From Ignelater luminosus (lineage: Eukaryota; Arthropoda; Insecta; Coleoptera; Elateridae), in assembly GCA_011009095.1 (NCBI GenBank), contig VTPC01091051.1, positions 124,001-188,000 on the forward strand: DNA of 64,000 nucleotides, in the 5' to 3' direction. A program made the position numbers and the translations under genes. How positions within the stretch are numbered: the first letter of the stretch is position 1; the number at the start of each line of letters is the position of its first letter. Below, one piece after another: positions 49,732 through 61,400 of the stretch. The notes under the pieces were generated by a model. It was not told where the DNA came from. It made no database searches and saw only the letters and a program-made list of their open reading frames with translations.

Positions 49732-51355
49732 TACTTAGAAGTGTACATTTCCACTGGTTTAATGTCAAGAAACAAACTTGGAAAAAAGATTTTATAAAAA
49801 TAAAAGAGACTAGAGGAAAGGGAGTATAAGAAATCAGTTACTTGGCACGTGCATTTGTCTTATGGATTTGCAATTCCGCAATAATTAAGATATTGAGCAC
49901 TTGTAGTTGTGTTCGCTGGTTTGAATAAGTGACGATTTTGTAAGATAGATACAATCGTCCCAGTGAATATTTGCCTACTTGCGCCCAAATAAGGTTTTCC
50001 AGTGCATTCTCTAGTTTCTTGCGTCTGTACTGTAACGATCATTACCGCGTAGTGAACACTACATCAATTTTCAATAAATGCTACTGGATAGGATATCTAT
50101 TGTTTATGAGATGGAAAGAATAAAATATTTCAACTCAATAATTTTGAGTTTGAGAGATTTAATAGCTATTTATGTACGAAGAACGTAATCCAGAAAAATT
50201 AGGCTGAGGGTTGTAACATGATAAGAGCCGAAAATTCTGGTTGCGCCTAAGGTGTATATAAAACTTTATGTACAATCAAAATCTTATTTAAAAAGATAGA
50301 TCCAGACGAATACGTCAGCGAGTCAAAACATTTTATGGTCCGAGGGCCAAAAAGACTTACTTTATGCCTGGAAATGAGGTCTAGAATACGCTTATTATTG
50401 ATCAGCGGTGTATAAATAGATTAATCTCACTCGAAAACGCTACATCATGAGAAAAAAAGAAAAGCAACTTTCTTGGCAAAACAATATTTTTGCAGTGACA
50501 TAGTGTATTTTCCCATTTAACTAGAAAACTGTTAGTTTGGAACAACAAGAGCTGACTCTTCTGTCTGCTATGTGAATACCCAATTCAATTATCCTGTCGA
50601 AATATAATTTATTATCTAACACAAGGCAATTCCCATTCTCTGAACTTTTTGTGGGGTGTTACAAATGTTTTATTTGCTGCGCAATATGTTTTCTAGGTAT
50701 GCTGTTGGAGAAAATTTCAAGAAAACCGCATTTTCTTATTGCCCCACTCACTTAAATAAATGTTCATTAATTTCTTCTATGAAAGCCCTATATTCATCCT
50801 TAGCAGAAACTTTTGTGCCGGCCCTAAAACAGCATTTATTGAGAATCTTCTTTCTTTTCACTTTCTGTATACCCTACTTGTAGCCTTTTTCACTTTGGAA
50901 AGTTAAATCTAAATAGCTAATTCAAACATTTAAGTCAAAATCACCGCAAGACTAGTCACATTTCTTCTGAAGAAGTCTGGTCGTCGACATTTGCAGTATT
51001 TGCAGTTGTCGTTGCATTTAAAGATTTCTATAATACTATAAATAAGAAGCATTGTTGGAGTCATAGTTAATTGGTGATAATTTCCTGCTTGGTTGAATAA
51101 GCACACTTTTGTATATCAGAAATTTGATTTGTGTTTCATTCTTAAAAATCAAACAAACAAGAAATTTTATTTTCTTGTTCACGATTCATTATAGTGATAG
51201 CAGCAGTATTCCGCAAAACGTTAAACCGTAGGTTGGTATACACGTCGAAATTGTTTCTGATAGAACATGATAGAATAAAGAAACAAAAAAGACACGAGGA
51301 AAAATATGTAACGGTTTTTTAACTGTGCTAGAAGTCAGCATGGTCTGAGGTTCTA
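49732..51355. other. AT-rich stretch, nothing recognised
   Basis: No gene, RNA or transposon terminus was recognised. Open frames at 49860-50042 and 50656-50883 have no motif. Confidence 0.5.
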
Positions 51356-51700
51356 GTTAGCTCCAGTCTTTAATTTGAGAAGTCGGTAGTAAGCCGAAGT
51401 GGTCACTTTCCAAATAGTTTCCATTTTTGTCCGACATTCCACTCCTGTAGACACTTCCACTACAATCTGCATTCCTCATAAGCTGCTATCTTGGTTGGTT
51501 GGTAGGACGCGATGATGGAGTACTTCTGCAATTAATCGTTAGCTTGATCTGCGCCTTTCATTCGGGAAGTTAGAGTGGCCACTTTCCAGGCAGTTTCCAT
51601 TTTTGTATTCACTTCAGCAGACAATCATCATCTTTATCTGTGCAATCTTCTAGGCCGGCTTTCATTTGGACGGTAGGATGAGCAAAAGAAAGGCTACTTA
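51356..51700 (-). repeat. Diverged tandem duplication, 177-bp offset
   Basis: GTGGTCACTTTCCAAATAGT (with the following TTCCATTTTTGT) at 51400-51431 recurs as GTGGCCACTTTCCAGGCAGT (same continuation) at 51577-51608, 28 of 32 bases alike, 177 bp apart. Weaker matches (GTTAGCT, GGTAGGA) extend on both sides. The region is less AT-rich than the surroundings. On the minus strand the first unit reads NGNYLESDHFGLLPTSQIKD, which looks coding-like, but I recognise no family. It is probably a relic of a repetitive element. Confidence 0.45.
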
Positions 51701-54700
51701 AGCAGACGTCATCATCTTGATCTTGTCCGTACTCATTTTCCGTAAAACCCCTTTTATTATACTTGACGTCTCTTAGAATTCTGGCAAACTTCTGCTTTGT
51801 TTGATTGTTTTCTTTTTTATACAGTTTCGTTCTAGTTGAGATTGGTAAATACGTCTTGTCACTTGATCCTTCTGAATCAGATGTGTATACTCTTGGAAAA
51901 GATTGTTTTCAGCGTTAGTTTCGAGGTTTCTCTTCTATTGTGCTCGGTAGGAGATTTGATATTCAGCGAGATGAGCTGAGTTTTGCCCATTAAAGAGACT
52001 TTAGTTTTAGCATTGCGGTATATAGATTTCAGGTCTTGCTTCTGATCTGAGCAGGGTAAACTCATCAGTAGATCGTACATTCAATAGATGTTACGGTTTT
52101 AAAAAGTTTTTCCAGTTTATCATGTTTTGTTGGCGAATTAGAAGTTTATAAGTATTTCGGGACTGTTTTGATTTTTGAGTTCTCAAATGTTTCTTGTAGT
52201 GCCTCGGTATTATGCAATACTTCTAGAAAATGTTATCTTAGCGGATACAGTAACTCCAATTTGTCTGTATTTCTTTAATATGTTGTGTGAGTTTTGTTAG
52301 GGCCTCGCCTATATGATTGAAAGAATAAGTATAAAACGGAGAAGAAAAACAAACCAAATGACAAGATAATATTATTTATGATATTAGCTGCATCTTTATT
52401 TACTAAAAACAGACATAAAAATGCAAATAATCATGTTTTTCTATCGAATATTTATCTTCAATTCTTAAAGATCGGTGAATTTTAAAATTCATAGCCGACA
52501 AACAACAAATGAAACAAAGATATTCTCCAGAACTCTGTCATTTCCTTCTTTTCTAACCTGTTGTAAACATTTGGTAGTGAGTAAATAACGTGCTGTGTAA
52601 GAACAGATACAACATTGGATTCTCGAGCTCGTTCAACATGTTTCATATTTCACATCCGGAATACAAAATACAATGTTGCGGCTAAATATATACACATATA
52701 CATAATATGTATGTATACTGTAAAAGTTTTATGATCAGGGAGTAGCCCGCGCACTTTTGATAATTGCACACACGCACCCAACAAACGCATCTTCCTAGAA
52801 ATTAACAAGTTTGGCGATTTCAAAGAAAAAACCTGAGCTAACTGTTATTTATGTCTTAGGTTAAATTGTCTATACTATAAAAATAACTTAATTAATATTC
52901 ACAGTTCATAATTCACATTTTAATACAGGAAGTTGAAAACAATAAAATTACGCATTTATTTATACATTGCACATTTTTACGTTTTTGGTTAAAAAATACA
53001 CGTCACATTGTATGAACGCCATATATAAACGGAACAATTCATAAAAATGAGACAGAAATATAATATTTAACCTAAATGACGTCAAAAATGTATATGCATT
53101 AAATATGTGATAGCTTACATGATTACGCATATAAGGTAACAAAAATGTGGAATTGAAATTAATGAATTAAAATTCTAAACGCTAAATATTTACTAAAAGG
53201 AAGTTAGTTTGTGCGTTTTGAATTTTTATATCGCATATTTTTGAAATTACAGCATTCAACTTTCAGAATTGTTTATTGGACATAACAGTACATAATGAGA
53301 TATAGAGGTGGCTGATAATTTGCAGAAAGGCCTAAAAAATATTGAACGGATAACATCGCCTACTTTGAAGATATACGGGATAAAATTACTTCAAGCACAT
53401 ACAGCAACATCTTTTTTTTGGGCTGTCAAATAATTAAGTTTAATGAAACAAAGAAGAGACACCTAATTTTATTTCATCAAAGGCTCATAATCATGTAATG
53501 AGTTTTTACGACATCCAATTAGACTTCAAGGATGTCACAGTGATTTTATGAATTAAAACAAGACTCTTTTATTACAAATTACGTTAGACATCAATGGAAA
53601 TTTAAATAGACGTAATTTTAATTAAAGAGTTTCATTAGACAATGTAAGATTTTAATAAGGAATAGAGCCTTCCTGTCATAAAGTCCACAATTGTATTGCT
53701 TAATAAGTATAAAACACGTTAAATGAAGTTTGTACTAAACTTTTTAATTTCATTTTACATAAGTTTTCTACCTTGCCAATCACAATTACATAGGATACCA
53801 ACAAGCTATTTTCCTTTGGCGTGTCATTTGATTTATTGTAAACAAATCAAACGAGATACACCATTTTAACTAGTCTTTAAACTCTTTATTGTTATCTGGC
53901 GTATTCGCGACAACAAACAATAACCGTTTACAAGAAAAAATTCTAAAGTTATTTAAATGTGATTACATTTGATTTACAATTAGTTATTTTGTAATGCTTG
54001 CTATTTATAACCTTACTTTTTTTAGCTTTGTCTCATCCTTTGTTTCATCTTTTTCTTAGTCTAGCAATACATAAAATATGCTATACAATTCTTCTTGTTT
54101 GGGTGTTTCACGTACAAAAAATACAAACACGACATTATCATATCTTTGTAGAATGTAATGCTGCGACCATCAGACCTTATAGGGATTTTAGTTACATATA
54201 TGTTGACTGTTTTCGTTTTCGTATAGCATAAAATTACACTGCGTAATCAGGATTAAGAATCCTCCTGCTCTTTCATCATTTATTGAGAAAAACCAAAAGT
54301 GCGCATGTGTAATATTTATCGAATGGAATTTCCTAACATAGTAGCTATATAAATTTTGAAATTTTAAAAGGAGCGCCCTGTATATCTTGCATATTTGGTA
54401 TTGATTTAAAATCTAATTTTGATAAAATTTATTTCTAGGTCTACTAATCCAAGACCACTTACAAATAATTCTTTTCGAATAAAAGTAGTATAAAAAACAA
54501 TGATAACTTGATCTGGTGCATGTTCTCAATGCTATAGCTACAAATCGTTGGCCAACAAATTAATGAGTATAGATAGATTCTACAACAAATTCCGTCATAT
54601 ACTGATGAACGTTTCCAAAAATCCAAAGTTAATGGCAAAAGTAAGCACTTACTTATGATACACGCACACAATAATTAAATCCTCAGTGAGATTTTTATTG

Positions 54701-56278
54701 ATCAAACATCTTCTCATGAACATTGAAACGATTTGACTTTTTCTAACCTAATACTCTACTAATACTGCTCTTGCCTGCAAGAGCATTAAGATCAGCCTAA
54801 TCTAAGGTAACCTGCCTGCTAGTGAAGCTTTACATCGCTAGAGATGATGAAGAAACTTGATAAAAACTTACATGGAGTGATTTATGACTGCTTTTTTCTG
54901 TCGGATAATCAATGCACATATGTCACAAAGCGTTGGTTAATTTCAACTACGAAACGCAGAGTGTACGATCAGGTACTTATCCAATAAAATTTCTTAATAG
55001 ATAAGCTGACTAGGCGTTTTCCTTCATTTCTAAGAATCTTAAGCTCTCTATTCTGCCTATAATGTTCTTCCATTTATTTTGATCTTCGATATTTGTATTG
55101 ACGAATTATGTTTGTCTCTGTTCTTGATAGATTCTAATACCATTAATCTTTTTGTAGTGATTGGCCGACCAGCATCCATAGGCAATCGGATTTTACATTA
55201 AACGCCGGTAGATCTCTTGCATTTTTCAACACAAATGAGATTATCTTTTCTAAAATACTTATAATTCCTTTTATGAATTTAAAAAGAGCGTTGCGATTCA
55301 TAAAGAAAAAAGAGAAAATTTTGAAAAACGATTCTAAATTTATACTAAACATTAAAAAATTCTGACTGGGCACAACGAACCTATACATCCTTCTTATTCA
55401 TAGGAGCCGAAGTGACAAATGTTTTCAAAAAGCCACTTAACAGTAGAATTTCGGCAAAGCATATTCAATACTATTCTGCCCATCTAATAGCCTCCTTTAA
55501 CCATAATTGAGTGATGACTTCAAATCTAATTTGTGTGTAATAGAACAAGGAATAAGAAACAGAGACCATAACAAAGAAAAATATTTTGCCTATGTTCTTT
55601 CTTTCATTTTTATTCTAAATGTTGAGTTTATAGTAAAGTTTACATACAACCTTTATTCACTTATAAAGTCTGATCCGTTTGCTGTCTTTACCTTATTCTA
55701 TGTTATAGTCTACAGCCCAAGTCTTGGTAGCATAGAATTGAGTTCCACAAGTTGTTCTGTATAAAATTTCTAGAGCGAGCATAAATGCATATTTTTTAGG
55801 AAAGACAAAGTATGGAATGAGAAATAATCAAATCGGTGGAGCTTACTGCAGTATGCACCTATATTGTATCACCAAAAAAGTCACTGAAAGCTAAATGTAA
55901 ACAGTCGAATTCAAACTTCAGGTTTCTCGAATGCAAAACTTTAGTGTTACAATAGTAAATAGTTCTTCATACTTCATCTTGTAATGGTTTGGAAAGATCG
56001 CTACTGGTTTTAGGTTTTAGGTTTTAGATTTTATGCTGTTTGAGACTAAACTTTAAGTCAAGAAATATCGTTTGGTATTTCTTATCTGGTAAACTCTAAA
56101 GTTGCAACAAGCATGAAAAGAAATTATTTTGAGATTGTAGGTCAAAGACATGCAGTTATTATTTGCGCTTTTCAACTTTGAAATTGGTAAAGAAATTTTG
56201 CCCTAGCTACTCATCTGCAATAATTGATAGTCAAGTAAGAAATCTGTCGACCCTCAGTGTCTTTCAATGAGTACCAAC
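51701..56278. other. AT-rich stretch without a supported gene
   Basis: No gene supported. The minus-strand open frame 51877-52080 (67 codons) adjoins the tandem duplication and may belong to the same unknown repeat. A short (TTTTAGG)3-like array lies at about 56006-56033. The remaining open frames are hydrophobic and AT-driven. Confidence 0.45.
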
Positions 56279-56285
56279 GGCACCG

Positions 56286-56297
56286 TGGCTTAGTTGG
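56286..56297 (+). promoter_or_regulatory. Pol III A box of the tRNA gene
   Basis: TGGCTTAGTTGG fits the internal A-box consensus (TRGYNNARNNGG). Confidence 0.85.
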
Positions 56298-56330
56298 TTA
56301 AAGCGCCTGTCTAGTAAACAGGAGATCGAG

Positions 56331-56340
56331 GGTTCGAATC
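56331..56340 (+). promoter_or_regulatory. Pol III B box of the tRNA gene
   Basis: GGTTCGAATC is a perfect match to the TFIIIC-binding B-box consensus GGTTCRANYC. Confidence 0.88.
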
Positions 56341-56375
56341 CCTCTGGGGCCTAAATATTCCAGCGTGAAACATAA

Positions 56376-56380
56376 TTTTT
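56376..56380 (+). terminator. Pol III terminator of the tRNA gene
   Basis: The first run of five T on the coding strand, 24 nt after the tRNA 3' end, is the expected RNA polymerase III stop signal. Confidence 0.75.
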
Positions 56381-56529
56381 ACCTTGTTTTATAACCATGC
56401 AGTCATTTAAAGTTATTAGAAAAGAATTTAAAATGAGAAAAATGAAAAATTGATTTGGAAAGACTTCTACTGATTTCCAGTCTCCACTTTCAGAAACAAA
56501 TTCAATATTTAATGCGTTGGGCAATGCCG

Positions 56530-56929
56530 NNNNNNNNNNNNNNNNNNNNNNNNNNNNNNNNNNNNNNNNNNNNNNNNNNNNNNNNNNNNNNNNNNNNNNN
56601 NNNNNNNNNNNNNNNNNNNNNNNNNNNNNNNNNNNNNNNNNNNNNNNNNNNNNNNNNNNNNNNNNNNNNNNNNNNNNNNNNNNNNNNNNNNNNNNNNNNN
56701 NNNNNNNNNNNNNNNNNNNNNNNNNNNNNNNNNNNNNNNNNNNNNNNNNNNNNNNNNNNNNNNNNNNNNNNNNNNNNNNNNNNNNNNNNNNNNNNNNNNN
56801 NNNNNNNNNNNNNNNNNNNNNNNNNNNNNNNNNNNNNNNNNNNNNNNNNNNNNNNNNNNNNNNNNNNNNNNNNNNNNNNNNNNNNNNNNNNNNNNNNNNN
56901 NNNNNNNNNNNNNNNNNNNNNNNNNNNNN
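56530..56929. other. Assembly gap (400 N)
   Basis: A run of exactly 400 unknown bases, probably a scaffold gap. Its real length is unknown. Apparent reading frames across it are artefacts. It lies just upstream of a deleted transposon, where repeats commonly break assemblies. Confidence 0.99.
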
Positions 56930-57024
56930 TATTTAAATTTATAAGTTTTTAATTAAATTTTTTAAAATATACATCTCTCACTGAAATATCTGAAAAAATA
57001 ATGGTGTGCGTAACTCAACATGTC

Positions 57025-57682
57025 AAGTGTATCCCAAAATTCACGCAAGATATGAATTTTGCGCCATTTGTGCGTTAAAGTGTTGCCAACGAAGAAAAAA
57101 AAACAGTGTGACAGCTGATATTAAAAATGGAGCGCTACACGAAAGAACAACGCGTTTTCATTCTTCGAAAATGCGGCTGTTAAGGCAATAACAGTTAATG
57201 GTGGTCGCTATCGCGACATGATAATCCAGTTTTTTGTGCCTAAATTGCATGATATGGATGTGGACGACACGTGGTTTCAACAAGACGGTGTCACATGTCG
57301 TACGGCCCAAGTAACAATTCAATTACTGCATGAGTCATTTCCTGGTCGTGTAATTTCCCGTTTTGGTGATCAGAATTGGCCGCCCAGATCATGCGATTTA
57401 ACGCCGTTGGACTTTTTTCTTTGAGATTTTTTGAAGTCTAAAGTTTATGCCAACAAGCCCACAACCACCTACGCCTTGAAGGAGGAAATTAAGCGCTGTA
57501 TCAACGAAATTCAGCCACATTTATGCAAAACGGTCATGGAAACTTTCAGCAAAGCCGTGGAGGCCATTTATCCGATATGCTATTTCATACATAACCCTAT
57601 ACTGTATACTTTATGAATCAATAAAAAATTTATCTGTATTTTCTATCAAAATTACTTCTTGCGTGAATTTTGGGACACCCGT
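57025..57682 (+). mobile_element. DD41D Tc1/mariner element, internally deleted
   Basis: The right end (reverse complement GGGTGTCCCAAAATTCACGC onward) and the left end (GTGTATCCCAAAATTCACGC onward, from about 57027) are inverted repeats with a few indels. TA follows the right end (57683-57684), but a TA at the left end is not evident, so the left boundary is approximate. The interior holds the first few codons and the last third of a transposase joined by a large deletion. Ends and protein differ from the element at 34771-36075, so this is a second lineage of the same DD41D group. The decay of the ends shows that it is older. Confidence 0.85.
57127..57594 (+). pseudogene. DD41D transposase remnant
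   Basis: ATG at 57127 starts MERYTKEQRVF. At about 57160 the frame changes and the sequence jumps to FFENAAVKAITVNG, so roughly 600 bp (DNA-binding domain and the first catalytic Asp) are deleted relative to a full copy. The second Asp is in WFQQDGVTC (57284-57286), the third in LTPLDFFL (57410-57412), 41 residues between them. TGA at 57422-57424 stands where related proteins have Trp (FFLWG). A further small deletion near 57555 shifts the frame before the conserved C-terminal RGGHLSDMLFHT, whose stop is TAA 57592-57594. The product cannot be active, but the copy could in principle still be moved by an active relative if the ends were recognised. Confidence 0.88.
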
Positions 57683-57684
57683 TA

Positions 57685-58039
57685 CTATTTGAAAAGTAAG
57701 GTTTTACAAAAGCGGTAGAAAGGTTCATTTTAGAAAAAGAACTAAAATGAAGACTGTATGTACTAGACAGCTAAATTGAGAGTATGAAAAATCTACCACC
57801 GAAAAAGCCAGTGGAACGCCGTTAGAAGCAGTTTTATTACGTTGTTTGTCGGTATCAGCCAGCTGCTCACAGCATATTTTTTTTAAGTAGAGAACTGTAC
57901 CATGCATTATAGAAAATATATTTTATTCTGAGGTTCTGCGATTTTAGTTCAGTATACCCTTCACAAAATGTAAAACAACCGTTTTCAGCACTACAACTTA
58001 AATATTAAAGCGTTCGTTTTTCTGAACTCAGGAATTTAT
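57685..58039. other. Short non-coding stretch
   Basis: Lies between the DD41D remnant and the LINE fragment, and may contain the LINE's missing 3' part, but nothing in it is recognisable. Confidence 0.4.
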
Positions 58040-58400
58040 AACCACCCACGCTCTAAATAAATACGAGGGCCAAATGATCTTTCTAGATCCTGTTTAATCA
58101 AAATAATGCACGTTTTGCTATACTAATTGTTTTTCGGATTTTTGCTTCATTACTTCCGTTTCTGTTCGTAGAAGATCCTACATATGTACTGTAAACGCAT
58201 CGACGACGATCTGAAATCGCTTAGGATTTTGCTTATCTGTAAGGTGTTGGCTTGGTTGACTAAACTACTGTTTATTGACTTTTGAGATTTAATTTTTGGA
58301 TTTCTCTCTCAACTCTTCTTATCAGAGACAACACATCTTCTTCTAAAGCAATACAATCATCTGCATACCTCCAATTGTAAACTTTTATAGTTGCTGAAAT
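58040..58400 (-). pseudogene. LINE reverse transcriptase fragment with YADD box
   Basis: The minus strand from 58400 reads ISATIKVYNWRYADDCIALE followed by EDVLSLIRRVEREIQKLNLK. The YADD active-site motif (codons at 58356-58367) and the following helix match RT motif C of non-LTR retrotransposons. After a stop and a frame change the downstream part reads GSNEAKIRKTISIAKRALF and then LNRI.KDHLAL. This matches the thumb-side block ..EI..RI..AKSA...L..IWKD... of the LINE group often annotated as endonuclease-reverse transcriptase. The upstream fingers are not recognisable. Two aspartates of the active site are intact, but stops and the missing domains make it dead. Confidence 0.68.
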
Positions 58401-61400
58401 TCCACTCGCTTATTCATTTTTTGATATATCTACATCGACCTACATGGTTGAGCAGTAACATTTTAGCTTCATATTTAGGAAGCCAAAGATTTTATTTTCC
58501 GCACCCAATGCAGTTTGTTCTTAAGGTTTCTCATGGTTTTCCTTAGATGAATATCGACACAAAAACTTCGACAGAACTAATTGCCTCTTGCTCCATTTTT
58601 ATCTTAACTTTTTTTAAAATTACCATTCTTGAGACACTATGACTTTCCTTTTTTGATACGTTAGTCATAATTGTTAAAGAAGCCTGATGAAGAACTTCGT
58701 CCTTGGAGGATACCTTTATAAGTGTTAGAATGATTAAAAGTGATATTGTGTTCAATCTTATCTCAATATTTCCAATATTTAATAGAATTGCTGTTTTAAT
58801 GGTACGAACTTATACTTTGGCATTCATGATTTTTCATTTCCTCATATGTGTTTTCCTTATCATGGTCTTGAATTTGTTTTCTAATTACGCTTGTCCGATT
58901 ATGTAGCCCCACTACAATACGTGATCCCTTTGGGTTTCTCGATGTTGGCACAGACGTCGCTAAGTATTATAGGTAGTTATTTTGCAAACAGGTATGAGTT
59001 TGGAGAACTTTCTCTAGCCTATGTCCTGTGTCCATCTACTACAGATTTTCGTATGTACGATTCTGTCATTTGAAGTAATTTCAAATCCTGAAAGATAGAT
59101 ATGTTAGTACACTCCTTTATTACTTTTGTGGATAGGCAGTATTAAATCATTACAACGTAAGGGAGGCAAAGGTGAAACGATGTTTCACAAAAACGTTTAC
59201 TTTTACGAACTCGTAGTCAGAGATGTGTCAAATTAATAGCACTAAGTAAACCAGATGAAAGTACAGCAAAAGGTTAAGTAAAATCAAAATAAAAAAAATT
59301 ATTGTCAATAGCAATGACGACCGCGAGTTTTCATCAGAAAACGAAGGAGATACCAGAAATTATAAAGAATATCTTAAATAACGACAATGGCGTGCAAATG
59401 TAGAAAAACATTCTTTTGCGAGAATTCCCATAAATGAGACTACAAACTGGGTAGATGATGAAAAACAACTTTTAAATGTTACAGGTGAGTGTAAAGTATG
59501 AAAACAGAAAATGTTCAGAATAATAAAAATAATGAAAGAGTTTTAAATAAAAACTTGAATAATCAAAGCGATCTAATAATTAAAATAAAATCTTGTAGAT
59601 CCTCAAAGCGTTTTACCTCCAATATTGTCTTTTGGATGGAGTGGTTTCTGAAGAAGTAAATTATATTTTATCTACGATTTTCAGTCTTCACGGAAAGACT
59701 ATATTTCAGCACAAATTGATGTTTTCATTGTACGTTAACAGTAACAACTGAAATAAAATTTATGTTATTTTTCTGTATAACTGGTCCTTTATTCTTCTGT
59801 GAAAATATTTCTTCATGGTCTAGATGTAAGCGGTTCCATGCATAAATGCGAGGGTCGTAAGAGCCAAGAAAACAATAGCATCAAATTTAAGTTTTGCTTT
59901 TAAAACCGTCTGGCTTTTTATTATATTTTAAAAACTGCCTAAAAAGAAAAAGGCATTTTCAATAACTCGGAGCGAATAAAACCCATTTCACATATCCAAA
60001 TACATATAGGTGTAGAAAGAAACAGAATGGAGAAAATAATACAGGAAGGAAAGAGAGAAACAATGTAATATATGCCCTTAACAAAGATAGAACATATTTA
60101 AATAATGCGCCGAGAGGGATGGAGAGATCTCACAGCCCGACCAAGGTACAAAAAGAAGACAATATTTGAACATATGGCCACCTTCGTCTTCACCAAGGGC
60201 GATATATATGATTCTCTCCTTTCCCATACAGGGTTTATGATCCTACATTTTTATGGCGAACAAGTTTAAAAATTCAAAAAACAACTGAAAATCGCAGACA
60301 AAATAAATCATAAACCGGAGAATTTCAAAAATGAAAAAAAGTATTTTAAGATTCTTTCGTTTTAATTACAGTTTAAATGATGGTCTTCGGGCAAAAACTT
60401 TAAAGGTTCATCTTGTTTCTTGAATTTATATAGGTTTATTAATTTAAGTCTGCGATTTCAACATATTATCTCTCTTTCTCGCGCTCTTAAAATTAATTAG
60501 TTCTACACAAACTTTTATTTATAACCACTGGGCTGTTTTTTTATTTTATTTAGGTAAGAACATAGATACTTATTAAAATGCTTTTTAAATACAGACAAAT
60601 TTGATATTTAGCAAATTTGAGATAAGTGAAGCGTGAAAGGATTTTTGCGCAATATTTAAAATTTAAATCTGAACTAACCGAAAAGGTATCAAATATCATA
60701 AATTCTTTCTTTTTATACCGATCGAGCGGTATAAATATTACAAAAATATTCATAAAAGTTGTTAATTATTCAATGATAATAAACCATTATGCAAATAAAA
60801 ACAATTTGAAAATATAATTAATATATTCAACACATTCTAAGACACCTTTAAAAAATAACAACATATCATAAAATTTCTAAAATACTGTTTCCTATCAAAT
60901 AAATCTGTTCTTTATATAATTTTTTTTAATTCCCAATAATTTCTACAAAAACCTAGGAAAAATCTTTCCTCTATTCATATACATATTCCTTTTCAAAAAC
61001 TGCTTACAGGTTTGACAATTAATCATCATTTATTAACGCTTCGTTGTTTATTGTGTAATTATGAATAAAATTTGCATACTAAATTACCTTTTTTTGTTGG
61101 TCTATACAAAATAAAAATTGGACTTTATTAGGCATTTAATGTTTTGTTTAATTTTCTGTACAAAGTGTTAAATGGAATTTATTGGTTATGAATGAAGTTT
61201 GATATTCGACATGGTTACACATTTCTATTAGATTACCATATTGGTCAGAAGGACTTAAACGTTAAAAAAACATTAATTACTTATATTCAAGAATTTGAAT
61301 TATTTATAAAGACATCAGCAGTATTTCGATTCATCCAGGATTTTTTAACAGCCGATCTGTTTGCGCCAAAAGTATGGCTTGAACTACTTGAATGTCTTGA

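Larger units (their letters stand above)
56279..56352 (+). tRNA. tRNA-Thr (anticodon AGT)
   Basis: The 74-nt cloverleaf folds without an intron. D-arm region TGGCTTAGTTGG; anticodon stem CCTGT/ACAGG (56306-56310 and 56318-56322) with loop CTAGTAA and anticodon AGT at 56313-56315; T stem GAGGG/CCCTC with loop TTCGAAT; discriminator T. The body up to the anticodon arm is as in insect cytosolic tRNA-Thr(AGT). Two things are unusual. The acceptor stem GGCACCG/TGGGGCC has an A-G mismatch at its fourth pair (56282/56348) plus a G-T closing pair. The T stem also differs from the usual CTGGG/CCCAG but remains fully paired. It is probably functional or only recently decayed. Confidence 0.92.

Noticed and set aside
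56455-56952. Open reading frames of 139-165 codons across the N run
   Set aside because: They consist almost entirely of unknown bases in an assembly gap and carry no information.
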